A DNA stretch of 64,000 nt from Pelagibacteraceae bacterium AG-426-E17 (GCA_003210095.1 QCNP01000001.1:170001-234000); one strand, 5' to 3'; positions 11,696-22,046 are shown, numbered from the stretch's first letter. Program-made: numbers and translations. The notes: generated by a model not told the origin, from the letters alone.

Positions 11696-14284
11696 TTGTA
11701 TATGAAAAATTTAAAAATGCTCAATCCACTAAATTTTATAAGCAAAATATTTAAAAGCAATAACCAATATGAAATAGACAAAATTAAACCTATTCTTGAA
11801 AAGGTCAATCATCTAGAGAAAGATTTTTCTACATTGCATGATGAAGAATTCCCAAAAAAAACTGCTGAATTTAAAAAAAGAATTATTGATGGAGAAACAT
11901 TAAACGAAATATTACCAGAGGCTTTTGCTTTAGTAAGAGAAGCATCAAGAAGAAAACGAGGTGAAAGACACTTCGATGTACAAATTATAGGCGGTATCGT
12001 TCTTCATCATGGTAAAATTTCAGAAATGAAAACTGGTGAAGGAAAAACTCTAACAATTGCATTAGCGGCTTATTTAAACTCTTTAACAGGAAATGGAGTC
12101 CATGTCGTAACAGTGAATGACTATTTAGCAAAAAGGGACTCTGAAGATATGTCAAAAATTTATAATTTTTTAGGAATAACTTGTGGATACATTAATAATT
12201 CCCAAAATGAATTAGAACGCCAAAAAAGTTACAATTGTGATATTACTTACGCAACAAACAGCGAATTAGGATTTGATTTTTTAAAAGATAATATGAAAGA
12301 TTCTTTAGATCAAATTTTACAAAAGAAACATTTTTTTGCTATTGTGGATGAAATAGACTCTTGTCTAATTGATGAAGCAAGAACACCGCTGGTTATTTCT
12401 GGACAAGCTGAAGATAATAGTAACCAATATAAGTCAATAAACAATTTAGTAAAAAAGCTAAATTCGGAAGATTATGAAATTGATGAAAAAGACAGACTTA
12501 TCACTTTAACAAACAAAGGAATAGATAAAGTCGAGAAGATTTTAAAAAACTCTGGTGTCACAAGTATAACTAATTTTTATGATCCATCAAACTTAAATAT
12601 AGTTCATCATGTTAATCAGGCGCTAAAAGCAAATTTTATTTTTAAAAAGGACAAGGACTATTTAGTTGAGAATAATAAAATAAAAATTGTTGATGAATTA
12701 TCTGGAAGAATTCTTGAGGGAAGAAGATATGGTGATGGTTTGCATCAAGCAATTGAGGCTAAGGAAAACGTTAAAATCGAGATAGAGAACCAAACTCTCG
12801 CATCCATTACTTACCAAAATTATTTTAGAATGTATGAAAAGCTAGCAGGTTGTACCGGAACTGCAATAACAGAAAGTCAGGAGTTTTTTGAAATTTACAA
12901 TTTGAAAGTTGTTGAAATTCCAACTAACAAAAAAATGATTAGAAAAGATTGGAATGACAAAATTTTTAGAACAGATAATGAAAAGCAGCAAGCAATTATT
13001 GAAAATATATTAGAATGTAACAAAAGAGGTCAACCAGTTTTAGTTTTTACATCTAGTGTTGATAAATCTGAAATTTACTCAAAACTATTAAATAAAAAAA
13101 ATATTAAACACACGGTGCTTAATGCTAAAAATCATGAAAAAGAGGCAGATATTATTGCCAATGCTGGAAAATTTGGTTCAGTAATTATAACTACTAGTAT
13201 ATCTGGAAGAGGTGTTGATATCAAACTTGGTGGAAAAAAATATAATAATAAAGGCACCAAAGATTTTGAAAACGAAAAAATTAAAGTCAAATCACTTGGT
13301 GGATTATTTGTTATAGGGACGGAGAGAATGGAATCCAGAAGAGTTGATAATCAAGCCAGAGGGAGATCAGGTAGACAGGGTGATGAGGGTAATTCAATCT
13401 TTTATGTAAGTTTAGAAGATGATTTAATGAGAATTTTTGGGTCAGACTCAATTAATACCATGTTAGAAAAACTAGGTTTAAAAGATGGCGAAAGTATTGA
13501 CCATCCATGGATAAATAAAGCATTAGAGAGAGCGCAACAAAAAGTTGAGTCTAGAAATTTTGATATAAGAAAATCTCTTTTAAAGTTTGATGATGTTTTG
13601 AATGATCAACGTAAGGTTATTTTTAGCCAAAGAAAGGAGGTGCTAGGAACTCAAAATATTTTTGAATTTACCGATAAACTACTAGATGATGAAATCGATG
13701 ATTTGTTAAATAAAAATGTCAAAAATTACAATTTTGCAAACGATAAAATTACGAAGAATAAACTTCAATCATTACTGTCAAACAATGATAGTGAATATAT
13801 TAATAAAGTTTTGTCAAGCGATAAAGATGAAATTAAAGGTGCCATTTTAGATTGTTTTTCTAAAAAAAGGGAAGAAAGAAATAATTATCTTTCTAAAAAA
13901 GGTAATCAAGATTTAGAAAAAAAAGTTCTACTTCAATCAATAGATATTAATTGGAAAAATCATGTTCAATATCTAGAACAATTAAGACAAGTTATAGGAT
14001 TGAGATCTTATGGACAAAGAGATCCGCTTGTTGAATATAAAAAAGAAACATTTGATCTTTTTGAGGAACTCTTAATTAAAATTAGACAAAATACTATTTT
14101 AATACTCCTTAATTTAAAAATCGTAGACAATCAAAATCAAGTTAAAAAAGAGAATCAATATTCTGAACATTCAAATGATCCTAAATGTCTTTTAAATTTA
14201 AAAAAAAATCAAAAGATATCCAGAAATGATAGATGTGAGGCCACTGGAAAAAAATACAAAAATTGTTGTGGAGCAACAATTTAA
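11696..14284 (+). CDS. secA: Preprotein translocase ATPase SecA
   Basis: MKTGEGKTL, DEIDSCLIDEARTPLVISG, GTERMESRRVDNQARGRSGRQGD. Confidence 0.97.
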   Translation: MYMKNLKMLNPLNFISKIFKSNNQYEIDKIKPILEKVNHLEKDFSTLHDEEFPKKTAEFKKRIIDGETLNEILPEAFALVREASRRKRGERHFDVQIIGGIVLHHGKISEMKTGEGKTLTIALAAYLNSLTGNGVHVVTVNDYLAKRDSEDMSKIYNFLGITCGYINNSQNELERQKSYNCDITYATNSELGFDFLKDNMKDSLDQILQKKHFFAIVDEIDSCLIDEARTPLVISGQAEDNSNQYKSINNLVKKLNSEDYEIDEKDRLITLTNKGIDKVEKILKNSGVTSITNFYDPSNLNIVHHVNQALKANFIFKKDKDYLVENNKIKIVDELSGRILEGRRYGDGLHQAIEAKENVKIEIENQTLASITYQNYFRMYEKLAGCTGTAITESQEFFEIYNLKVVEIPTNKKMIRKDWNDKIFRTDNEKQQAIIENILECNKRGQPVLVFTSSVDKSEIYSKLLNKKNIKHTVLNAKNHEKEADIIANAGKFGSVIITTSISGRGVDIKLGGKKYNNKGTKDFENEKIKVKSLGGLFVIGTERMESRRVDNQARGRSGRQGDEGNSIFYVSLEDDLMRIFGSDSINTMLEKLGLKDGESIDHPWINKALERAQQKVESRNFDIRKSLLKFDDVLNDQRKVIFSQRKEVLGTQNIFEFTDKLLDDEIDDLLNKNVKNYNFANDKITKNKLQSLLSNNDSEYINKVLSSDKDEIKGAILDCFSKKREERNNYLSKKGNQDLEKKVLLQSIDINWKNHVQYLEQLRQVIGLRSYGQRDPLVEYKKETFDLFEELLIKIRQNTILILLNLKIVDNQNQVKKENQYSEHSNDPKCLLNLKKNQKISRNDRCEATGKKYKNCCGATI

Positions 14285-14286
14285 AT

Positions 14287-15393
14287 TTAACTAAAATAAT
14301 TTATTGTTAATATTAACAAGAATAAAATAAATAATATTGCATATTTATTTTTTGATACGAAAAACTTTCCAGATTTTAAAACATCCAAAGTGTTATTTGT
14401 AAATAATTTATCTGAAGATAGAATATTATTTGACAGACCTTTATCCCTCCCAATATTTAAAAATTTGTCTTTTTTTAGAGAAATTATTTCATCTCTACTT
14501 TTGGTGGTTAAGTAATCTAAATTTTTTTGAATCGAGTCTTTTATATTAGATAAAATTAGACTTTTATCTCTATGCGCTCCTCCATTGGGCTCTGGAATTA
14601 TTTCATCAATAATTTTTAATTCTAGGAGATCTTTTGATGTTAATTTCATAGCAGTGGCTGCTTCTAGTGTTTTCTTTGGATCTCTCCATAATATTGAAGC
14701 ACAACCCTCTGGAGATATTACTGAGTATATTGCATTCTCGAGCATTAATACTTTATTAGTTGATGCTAAAGCAATTGCGCCACCCGAGCCTCCTTCACCA
14801 ATTATTATTGATATGGTAGGAGCTCCTAATGACATAGAGCATTCTATTGATCTAGCAATTGCCTCCGCCTGTCCTCTCTCCTCAGCACCTACTCCCGGAT
14901 ATGCGCCTGGAGTATCAATAAAAAAAATTATTGGTAAATTAAATTTATCTGCAAGTTTCATTAATCTTATAGATTTTCTATAACCCTCAGGGCGCATCAT
15001 CCCAAAATTCCTTTGTATTCTACTTTCAAGGTCATCACCTTTTTCTTGTCCTATAATCATTACAGAATAATTATCAAATTTTCCCAAACCAGCTATTAAC
15101 GATTTATCTTCCCCAAATAATCTATCACCATGTAACGGGAAGAAGTCAGTAAATAAATTATCAATAAAAAATTTAGTTTTTGGTCTTTCTTCATGTCTTG
15201 CGACTAATGTTGTTTGCCAAGGGTCCAGCTTAGAATAGATTTTTTTAATTTTGTATTCTAGGTCTTTTTCTAATTTATCGATTTTTTTAGTATCAACCTG
15301 CGATATTCCTTCCTTATTAAAAGGATCTTTCAACTTTTCAATCTCATTTTCTATATTTTTTATTTCAGTTTCAAAATTTAAATAATTTTTCAT
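14287..15393 (-). CDS. accA: Acetyl-CoA carboxylase carboxyltransferase subunit alpha, with C-terminal hydrophobic extension
   Basis: FFIDTPGAYPGVGAEERGQAEAIA, IGEGGSGGAIAL; ends KYAILFILFLLILTINYFS. Confidence 0.94.
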   Translation of the reverse strand: MKNYLNFETEIKNIENEIEKLKDPFNKEGISQVDTKKIDKLEKDLEYKIKKIYSKLDPWQTTLVARHEERPKTKFFIDNLFTDFFPLHGDRLFGEDKSLIAGLGKFDNYSVMIIGQEKGDDLESRIQRNFGMMRPEGYRKSIRLMKLADKFNLPIIFFIDTPGAYPGVGAEERGQAEAIARSIECSMSLGAPTISIIIGEGGSGGAIALASTNKVLMLENAIYSVISPEGCASILWRDPKKTLEAATAMKLTSKDLLELKIIDEIIPEPNGGAHRDKSLILSNIKDSIQKNLDYLTTKSRDEIISLKKDKFLNIGRDKGLSNNILSSDKLFTNNTLDVLKSGKFFVSKNKYAILFILFLLILTINYFS

Positions 15394-15499
15394 TGAACTT
15401 AATATTCATTATATTAAAAAAAAAGCAACAGAATCATAGAATAATTTAATATTACAAAAAATACTGTAAAAAAAATATATATTAAACTACAATAAAAGA

Positions 15500-17674
15500 A
15501 TGATTATAAATAATAATAATTACATTAAAAATGGAAAAATATTTGTAGAAAAATCATTATATAATTTTGTTAATAAGGAAATTCTCAAGAACACAAAAAT
15601 AACTCCTAAAAGATTTTGGAATGGCCTAGATAAGGCAATGAATATTTTAAAACCTAAAAATGAAGAATTGTTACAAAAAAGAGAGGAGATACAGTCTTTA
15701 ATAAACAATTGGCACATTAAAAATAGGGAAAAAGAATTTAATATTTATGATTACAAAAAATTCTTAATAAAAATTGGTTATTTAAAAAAAAACCCACCAA
15801 ACTTTATGATTGAAACTAAAAATGTTGACGAAGAAATATCTAGTATTGCAGGACCTCAGCTTGTTGTACCTATTTCAAATGCGAGATATGCTCTAAACGC
15901 GGCAAATGCAAGGTGGGGAAGTTTATATGATGCAATATATGGAACGGATGCGATTGGTTCAGTAAAGCTTGATAATAGATATAATCCTGTAAGAGGTGGT
16001 AAGGTAATTAGATACTGTAGAGATTTTCTGGATGAAATATTTCCTTTAAAGAATGGCTCATGGAAAAAAATTAATTATTTAAAGGTTATTAATAATAAAT
16101 TAATTTTGAAAATTGATAATAAAAAAACTCAATTGAAAAATAATAAACAATATAAAGGTTATAGATCTGATAATAAAAAACTAAAAGGAGTTCTACTTAT
16201 AAATAACAATTTGCATGTTGAATTAATAATCAATCCATATGCATTTAGTGCTAATAATGATCCGATTGGGTTGAGTGACTTAGTTATAGAGTCAGCCGTC
16301 TCAACGATTATTGATCACGAAGACAGTGTAGCTGCTGTTGATGCAGAGGATAAAGTTCTTGGTTATAGAAACTGGCTGGGTCTTATGAAAGGAGATCTTT
16401 CAGTAAAATTTGAAAAGTTAGGAAAAAAATTTAAAAGAGTTTTAAATTCTGACAGAAATTATATTTCATCCACTGGAAAAAAATTTAAACTTAAAGGAAG
16501 AGCCTTATTACTAAATAGAAATGTTGGACATCTAATGACAACACCATCTGTACTTTTAGCTGATAATAAGGAAGCACCAGAAGGTATTCTAGATGCATTT
16601 ATAACTTCAGCTGCATCTTTGCATGACTTAAAGAAAAAAGGTAATTCTAAAAAAGGATCAATTTATATAGTAAAACCAAAAATGCATGGACCAGATGAAG
16701 TTTTATTTTCTGATGAAATTTTTTCAAAAGTTGAGGAGGTTTTAAAACTAAAAAAAAATACAATTAAAATTGGTATTATGGATGAGGAGAGAAGAACCAG
16801 CGCTAATCTTAAAGAGTGTATTAGAATGGTAAAGAAAAGAGTTGTTTTTATTAATACAGGTTTTCTTGATAGAACCGGAGATGAAATGCATACATCCATG
16901 GAGGCTGGTCCAATGATAAAAAAAGGTGACATGAAAAATTCACATTGGATTAGTGCTTACGAAAAAAATAATGTTAATATCGGTTTAGCATGTGGATTTT
17001 CTGGTAAAGCTCAGATTGGAAAAGGTATGTGGGCTGCACCAGACAAAATGAAGGATATGTTAGACCAAAAAATAGGTCATCCAAAGTCAGGTGCTAATTG
17101 CGCATGGACACCTTCTCCAACCGCTGCAACACTTCATGCTATGCATTACCACAAAGTAAACGTCTTTAAGTTACAAAAGAAATTAAGTAAAAAAGGTAAA
17201 TTTGACTTGGATAATCTTTTAAATTTACCAATAATAATTAGACCAAACTGGTCTATTGACGAAATTAAAAATGAACTTGAAAACAATTGCCAGGGTATTC
17301 TGGGATATGTTGTAAGATGGATAAACAGTGGTGTTGGGTGCTCTAAAGTGCCAGATATAAATGACATTGGATTAATGGAAGATAGAGCAACATTAAGAAT
17401 ATCATCTCAACATATTGCGAACTGGCTGCATCACAACATTTGTACTCCAAATCAAGTTTTAGAAACGATGAAAAAAATGGCAAAAAAAGTTGATGAGCAA
17501 AATCAGGGTGATAAAAACTACGAAAAAATGTCAAATGATTTTGATAAATCTATTGCTTTTAAAACTGCTTGTGATTTAGTTTTTGAAGGTAAAAGCCAAC
17601 CATCTGGATATACTGAACCTTTGCTACATAAAAATAGATATATTAAAAAATCAAGCTCTATTTTTAAAAGCTGA
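15500..17674 (+). CDS. glcB: Malate synthase G
   Basis: 724 aa; DHEDSVAAVDAEDKVLGYRNWLGLMKG, MDEERRTSANLKECIR, FINTGFLDRTGDEMHTSMEAGPM. Confidence 0.95.
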   Translation: MIINNNNYIKNGKIFVEKSLYNFVNKEILKNTKITPKRFWNGLDKAMNILKPKNEELLQKREEIQSLINNWHIKNREKEFNIYDYKKFLIKIGYLKKNPPNFMIETKNVDEEISSIAGPQLVVPISNARYALNAANARWGSLYDAIYGTDAIGSVKLDNRYNPVRGGKVIRYCRDFLDEIFPLKNGSWKKINYLKVINNKLILKIDNKKTQLKNNKQYKGYRSDNKKLKGVLLINNNLHVELIINPYAFSANNDPIGLSDLVIESAVSTIIDHEDSVAAVDAEDKVLGYRNWLGLMKGDLSVKFEKLGKKFKRVLNSDRNYISSTGKKFKLKGRALLLNRNVGHLMTTPSVLLADNKEAPEGILDAFITSAASLHDLKKKGNSKKGSIYIVKPKMHGPDEVLFSDEIFSKVEEVLKLKKNTIKIGIMDEERRTSANLKECIRMVKKRVVFINTGFLDRTGDEMHTSMEAGPMIKKGDMKNSHWISAYEKNNVNIGLACGFSGKAQIGKGMWAAPDKMKDMLDQKIGHPKSGANCAWTPSPTAATLHAMHYHKVNVFKLQKKLSKKGKFDLDNLLNLPIIIRPNWSIDEIKNELENNCQGILGYVVRWINSGVGCSKVPDINDIGLMEDRATLRISSQHIANWLHHNICTPNQVLETMKKMAKKVDEQNQGDKNYEKMSNDFDKSIAFKTACDLVFEGKSQPSGYTEPLLHKNRYIKKSSSIFKS

Positions 17675-18250
17675 ATGTAAGGTGCCATCATCTAAATTTT
17701 CAATTTCACCTCCGACAGGAAGACCTTGTGCTAACTTAGATATTTTAGTTTTTGTATTTTTTAGGCTATCCTCTATATAAAATGCAGTAGTCTGTCCTTC
17801 GACTGTTGCACTCGTAGCAATAATTACTTCCTCAATTTTTTGTTTTTTTACTCTCTCAACCAGAGAATTGATTAATAACTCGTTATTTTTAGGTGCTGAC
17901 CCTGAAATTGTTCCACCAAGAATATGAAAATAACCACTAAATATCCTAGTATTTTCTATACTCCATTGATCAGCAATATTTTCAACAACACAAATTTTTG
18001 AAAATTTTGTTTGTAAGTTTTTACAACTGCTATATCCATTGCACCCATCCCTAGAGGACTTTAAAATTCCGCAATAATTACATCTTGATATATTCTTATA
18101 AACATTTGCTAAAACATTTATGGTTGGCTTCATTAATTCTTCTTTATTATTAATTAATTTAAGAATTATTCTTTTTGCAGACTTTGGCCCCAAACCTGGA
18201 AACTTTGAAACTACTCTAATTAATTCCTCTATTTCAACTAAATCTTTCAT
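17651..18250 (-). CDS. recR: Recombination protein RecR
   Basis: KFPGLGPKSAKRI, Zn-finger C..C, Toprim region; operon with ybaB-dnaX. Confidence 0.94.
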   Translation of the reverse strand: MKDLVEIEELIRVVSKFPGLGPKSAKRIILKLINNKEELMKPTINVLANVYKNISRCNYCGILKSSRDGCNGYSSCKNLQTKFSKICVVENIADQWSIENTRIFSGYFHILGGTISGSAPKNNELLINSLVERVKKQKIEEVIIATSATVEGQTTAFYIEDSLKNTKTKISKLAQGLPVGGEIENLDDGTLHSAFKNRA

Positions 18251-18253
18251 CTA

Positions 18254-18571
18254 TTATAAAGGCCATTTAAAACCAGGTATCCCAAACTCGCCGGTGGCTT
18301 TTGAAATTTCATCGTTTGTTTTTGACTTTAAATTTGTTTTTGCATTATTATGAGCAGCAACAATTAAATCAACTAGTATAGTTTTTTCCTCTTTATAAAC
18401 CTCATCCGCTATAACTAATTGAATTATTTCTCCTTCCCCATTTAAAACTACTTTTACAGATCCACCACCTGATGTTCCCTCGGCAGTAATATTTTTAATT
18501 TTTTTTTGACTTTCTTTAAACTTAGATTCAATTTCTTTTGCTTTTTCTAAAATTTTATTAAAATCAGTCAT
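18254..18571 (-). CDS. YbaB/EbfC family nucleoid-associated protein
   Basis: GTSGGGSVKVVLNGEGEI; between dnaX and recR. Confidence 0.92.
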   Translation of the reverse strand: MTDFNKILEKAKEIESKFKESQKKIKNITAEGTSGGGSVKVVLNGEGEIIQLVIADEVYKEEKTILVDLIVAAHNNAKTNLKSKTNDEISKATGEFGIPGFKWPL

Positions 18572-20222
18572 TATCCTCTAAATTGTTTACATTCAATATT
18601 TCTAGGTCTGGAAATACTTCTAATGCTTCTTCATATGTAGAACTTTTTTTCAAATCATCAATATATTTCTTTTCTAAATTTTTATTTTTTTGTTTTATAG
18701 ATTTAAAACCAATCTTTTTTGAAAACATTATAATCCATCTTTTACCAGTCCACTCCAACAATTTTTCAGATATATTTTTAATGAAATTTTTATTTAAGTT
18801 TTCATTAAAAGAAATTTCTATTTTTTTATCTTGGAAACTTACTAGGTTAACATTATTTTCAAGTTCAAATTTTAACTCTATTTCCTTTTTTGTTTTACAT
18901 ATATCAAGCAAATCTTCAAATGATTTTATTTCATGCTTTTTGTTTAATTTTTCATCTTTTATTAGATGATCTTGGACTTCTTGAGTGGAAAACTTGATTT
19001 GATTTACAGCCTGATTAACGTTTTTAGAACTATCATTATTGTTTTCATTTGGAAATTTAGTTTCAATATTGTTGGTATCAATTTTTTTTGGAATTTCCAT
19101 ATAACTAGAATTTTCGTCTTTAATATACATTAATCTTATTAAAAACATCTCGATTGATAAATTTTGATTAGAAACTAAATTAAGCTCTGTCATCGTCTCA
19201 ATAGAAAATTGCCAAAATAATAGTAAGGTTTTACTATCTATTCTTTCAGATAAGGATGATAATCTTGTAATTTCTATATCACCCATATTAAAAGATGAAT
19301 TAAAATTTTTCATGTTACTAAAGTTTTTTAAATAAAAAATAATTTCTAAGAAATTATTTAAAAATATTTTAGGCTCAATACCTTGGCTATAAATATTTCT
19401 ATATGTATCTAGAACATTCGTTTCTTCTCCTTTCAAGATATTCTCAATTAAATCTATAAGGTGAATCTTGTTTAAATATCCAAATATTTTTTGTGCTTGC
19501 TCCAAATTTAATAAGTTGCTATCATTTTTTTGATTTAATAATGCTCTATCAAGCAATGAAAGAGAATCTCTTACGGAACCCTCTGAAATTTTAACTATTA
19601 ACTTAAGAACATTTTCATCAATTTTTCTATCTTCTTTAGATACAATTTTTTTAAGATGGTCAAAAAGTATTTTAGATTGAATTCTCATAAGATCAAATCT
19701 TTGACATCTAGATAGTACTGTAATTGGTATTTTATTAACTTCTGTCGTTGCAAAAATAAATTTTAGATATGAGGGAGGTTCCTCAAGTGTTTTTAAAAGT
19801 GCATTAAATGCCTGCTTGCTAAGCATATGAACTTCATCAATTATAAAAATTTTATATTTAGCAGCAGTAGGTCCATATCTTGAAAAATCAATTAAATCTC
19901 TTACATCGTCTACTCCAGTTTTGCTTGCTGCATCCATTTCAAGTACGTCAATATGCCTTGATTCTGAAATTTCATTACAATTATTACATTTGTTTTCCAA
20001 ACAAGAAAATTCTTTTGAGTTTTCACAATTTAAAGATTTTGCTAAAATTCTTGCAACTGTTGTTTTTCCTACACCTCTTATGCCAGTAAACAAAAAAGCA
20101 TTTGGAATGTTGTTTGTTAAAATTGATTTTTCTATAGTCTCTATAATTATTTCTTGTCCTATAAGGTCTTTGAAAACCTGGGGTCTATATTTTAACGCTA
20201 ATACTTTATTATTTGTGCTCAT
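18564..20222 (-). CDS. dnaX: DNA polymerase III subunit gamma/tau
   Basis: MSTNNKVLALKYRPQVFKDLIGQE, GVGKTT, KIFIIDEVHMLSKQAFNALLKTLEEPP. Start placed at 20222 rather than the track's 20240, which runs into the SRP RNA. Confidence 0.94.
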   Translation of the reverse strand: MSTNNKVLALKYRPQVFKDLIGQEIIIETIEKSILTNNIPNAFLFTGIRGVGKTTVARILAKSLNCENSKEFSCLENKCNNCNEISESRHIDVLEMDAASKTGVDDVRDLIDFSRYGPTAAKYKIFIIDEVHMLSKQAFNALLKTLEEPPSYLKFIFATTEVNKIPITVLSRCQRFDLMRIQSKILFDHLKKIVSKEDRKIDENVLKLIVKISEGSVRDSLSLLDRALLNQKNDSNLLNLEQAQKIFGYLNKIHLIDLIENILKGEETNVLDTYRNIYSQGIEPKIFLNNFLEIIFYLKNFSNMKNFNSSFNMGDIEITRLSSLSERIDSKTLLLFWQFSIETMTELNLVSNQNLSIEMFLIRLMYIKDENSSYMEIPKKIDTNNIETKFPNENNNDSSKNVNQAVNQIKFSTQEVQDHLIKDEKLNKKHEIKSFEDLLDICKTKKEIELKFELENNVNLVSFQDKKIEISFNENLNKNFIKNISEKLLEWTGKRWIIMFSKKIGFKSIKQKNKNLEKKYIDDLKKSSTYEEALEVFPDLEILNVNNLEDND

Positions 20223-20227
20223 CTGTA

Positions 20228-20316
20228 GGAGACCAACCAACCTGGAAAATACTCATTACCCTTGCTCTTTTTCAAGCCTGGGGGAGTTTATGGTAACTCC
20301 ACCTGGTTGGCCCCCA
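20228..20316 (-). ncRNA. ffs: Bacterial signal recognition particle (4.5S-type) RNA
   Basis: RC folds as a long hairpin: GGGGGCCAACCAGG... pairs with ...GGTTGGTCTCC; apical CAGG-CTT-GAAA-AAG-AGCA retains a GNRA tetraloop and the SRP54-binding asymmetric loop pattern. Confidence 0.85.
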
Positions 20317-20363
20317 AATTATTATAACAGTTATATTTTCTAGTCCATAAGAAAAGTTTATTT

Positions 20364-21197
20364 TTATTTAATTTTTCTGAAAGGACTTGCTTCATAAACC
20401 CCTAAAATATCAAGGCTAACAGTGTGAAATGCTAGCTCCTCTAGAGATTTTTGTATTTTTGTATCTTCTATATGCCCATACATTTCGCAAATAAACAAGT
20501 ATTGCTCGAAACTGTTTTGATCTGAAAAACTTTCTAATTTACTTAAATTTACATTGTTAGTGGCAAAACCACCAAGACATTTGTAAAGAGCAGCGGGTTT
20601 ATTTTTAACTTTGAATATACAACTTGTAATATAATTTTTATCTTTGAATTCAGGATGTGAAGCTTTTTTTCCCATTATTAAAAAACGTGTTACGTTGCCT
20701 TTATTGTCCTCAATATTTTTTTTCAATATTTTAAGATTATAAATTCGTGCAGCTAACTCTGAAGCAATGGCAGCTTCGTTCTTAAGATTATTTTCTTTAA
20801 TATATCTTGCGCTACCAGCAGTGTCAGCAGCAATAATTGGTTCAAGTTTGTTTTGATTAATAATTTTTTGACATTGGGATATTGCCTGCGAATGAGATCT
20901 GACTGATTTAATATCTTCAAATTTGACATTTTCTAAAGCCATAAGATTATGTCTTATTTCTTGGAAATGCTCTGCGTAAATTTGTAATTTATATTTATTT
21001 ATAAGATATTGAATATCTGCTACTCTTCCAGCTATTGAATTTTCTACAGGTATTATTGTTTTATAATTATCATTTTCATAACAAAGTTTGAAACACTCCT
21101 CAAACGTTTTAGAGGGCAAATATTCATAATTTGGAAAAATTAATTCAGCAGCTAAATGTGAATAAGCTCCTGGAGATCCTTGATAAACAATTTTCAT
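20364..21197 (-). CDS. pheA: Prephenate dehydratase
   Basis: YQGSPGAYSHLAA, PVENSIAGRV, ACT domain NLSKLESF. Confidence 0.94.
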   Translation of the reverse strand: MKIVYQGSPGAYSHLAAELIFPNYEYLPSKTFEECFKLCYENDNYKTIIPVENSIAGRVADIQYLINKYKLQIYAEHFQEIRHNLMALENVKFEDIKSVRSHSQAISQCQKIINQNKLEPIIAADTAGSARYIKENNLKNEAAIASELAARIYNLKILKKNIEDNKGNVTRFLIMGKKASHPEFKDKNYITSCIFKVKNKPAALYKCLGGFATNNVNLSKLESFSDQNSFEQYLFICEMYGHIEDTKIQKSLEELAFHTVSLDILGVYEASPFRKIK

Positions 21198-21202
21198 AAA
21201 TA

Positions 21203-21946
21203 TTAAGACTTATATTCCATAATTTTTTTTATTTCTACATATTCATCCATAGTGTCAATGCCAATAGACATTTTTTTTGCCAAAACAACATCTATAAAAA
21301 TGTTATTATCAATTGCTCTATATTGTTCTAAGCTATATTTTAATTCATTTTTAGATTGCTTAAGATTTACATATTTAATTAAAGTAGACATTTTATATTG
21401 GTAAATTCCAATATGCTGAAATAAATTAATAGTATTTATTTTTGAACAATCTCTAAAAAATTTCAACGCTTTAGAAAATTTAATTTTTTTTAAGTCTTTT
21501 TCTGTTTTAACTTTAACTATATTTTTATTATTTAGAACTTTTTTGTCTTTGATATTATGAGCTAAAGTTCCAATTTTTGATTTATTCTCAATTACGTTTT
21601 TATTTAAATTAAATATATCATCTGGTGATATAAATGGCTCATCACCTTGTAAGTTTATAACATAATCAGGTTTATTTTTGTTGTCTAATATTTCTAATGC
21701 CTCATAAATTCTGTCTGTGCCAGTTAAGTGATTTTTTTTAGTAAGTATGACTTCTCCTTTTATAGATTTGATTTCTTCTGCTATTTCTTTATCTCCAGTA
21801 GCTACGATAACTTCACCAACTTTTGATTCTTTTGCTCTATGATAAACATGTTGTATTATTGAAATGCCATTTATTTTTAACAATGGTTTTGAAGGTAATC
21901 TTTTAGCATTTAATCTAGAAGGGATTAAAATGGACGTTTTTGTCAT
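21203..21946 (-). CDS. kdsB: 3-deoxy-manno-octulosonate cytidylyltransferase
   Basis: IPSRLNAKRLPSKPLLKINGISIIQHVY; NLQGDEPFI. Confidence 0.94.
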   Translation of the reverse strand: MTKTSILIPSRLNAKRLPSKPLLKINGISIIQHVYHRAKESKVGEVIVATGDKEIAEEIKSIKGEVILTKKNHLTGTDRIYEALEILDNKNKPDYVINLQGDEPFISPDDIFNLNKNVIENKSKIGTLAHNIKDKKVLNNKNIVKVKTEKDLKKIKFSKALKFFRDCSKINTINLFQHIGIYQYKMSTLIKYVNLKQSKNELKYSLEQYRAIDNNIFIDVVLAKKMSIGIDTMDEYVEIKKIMEYKS

Positions 21947-22046
21947 AATTAGTCTTGAAACTATGCGTCTATCAGACGCAAAAAATTTTTTAAATGTATT
22001 TTTTTAATATTAACATGTTATATACTTTTCTTAATATATAATAGTA

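Noticed and set aside
20223-20240. N-terminal extension MVGLLQ of dnaX in the track
   Set aside because: It overlaps the SRP RNA; MSTNNKVLALKYRP is the canonical start.
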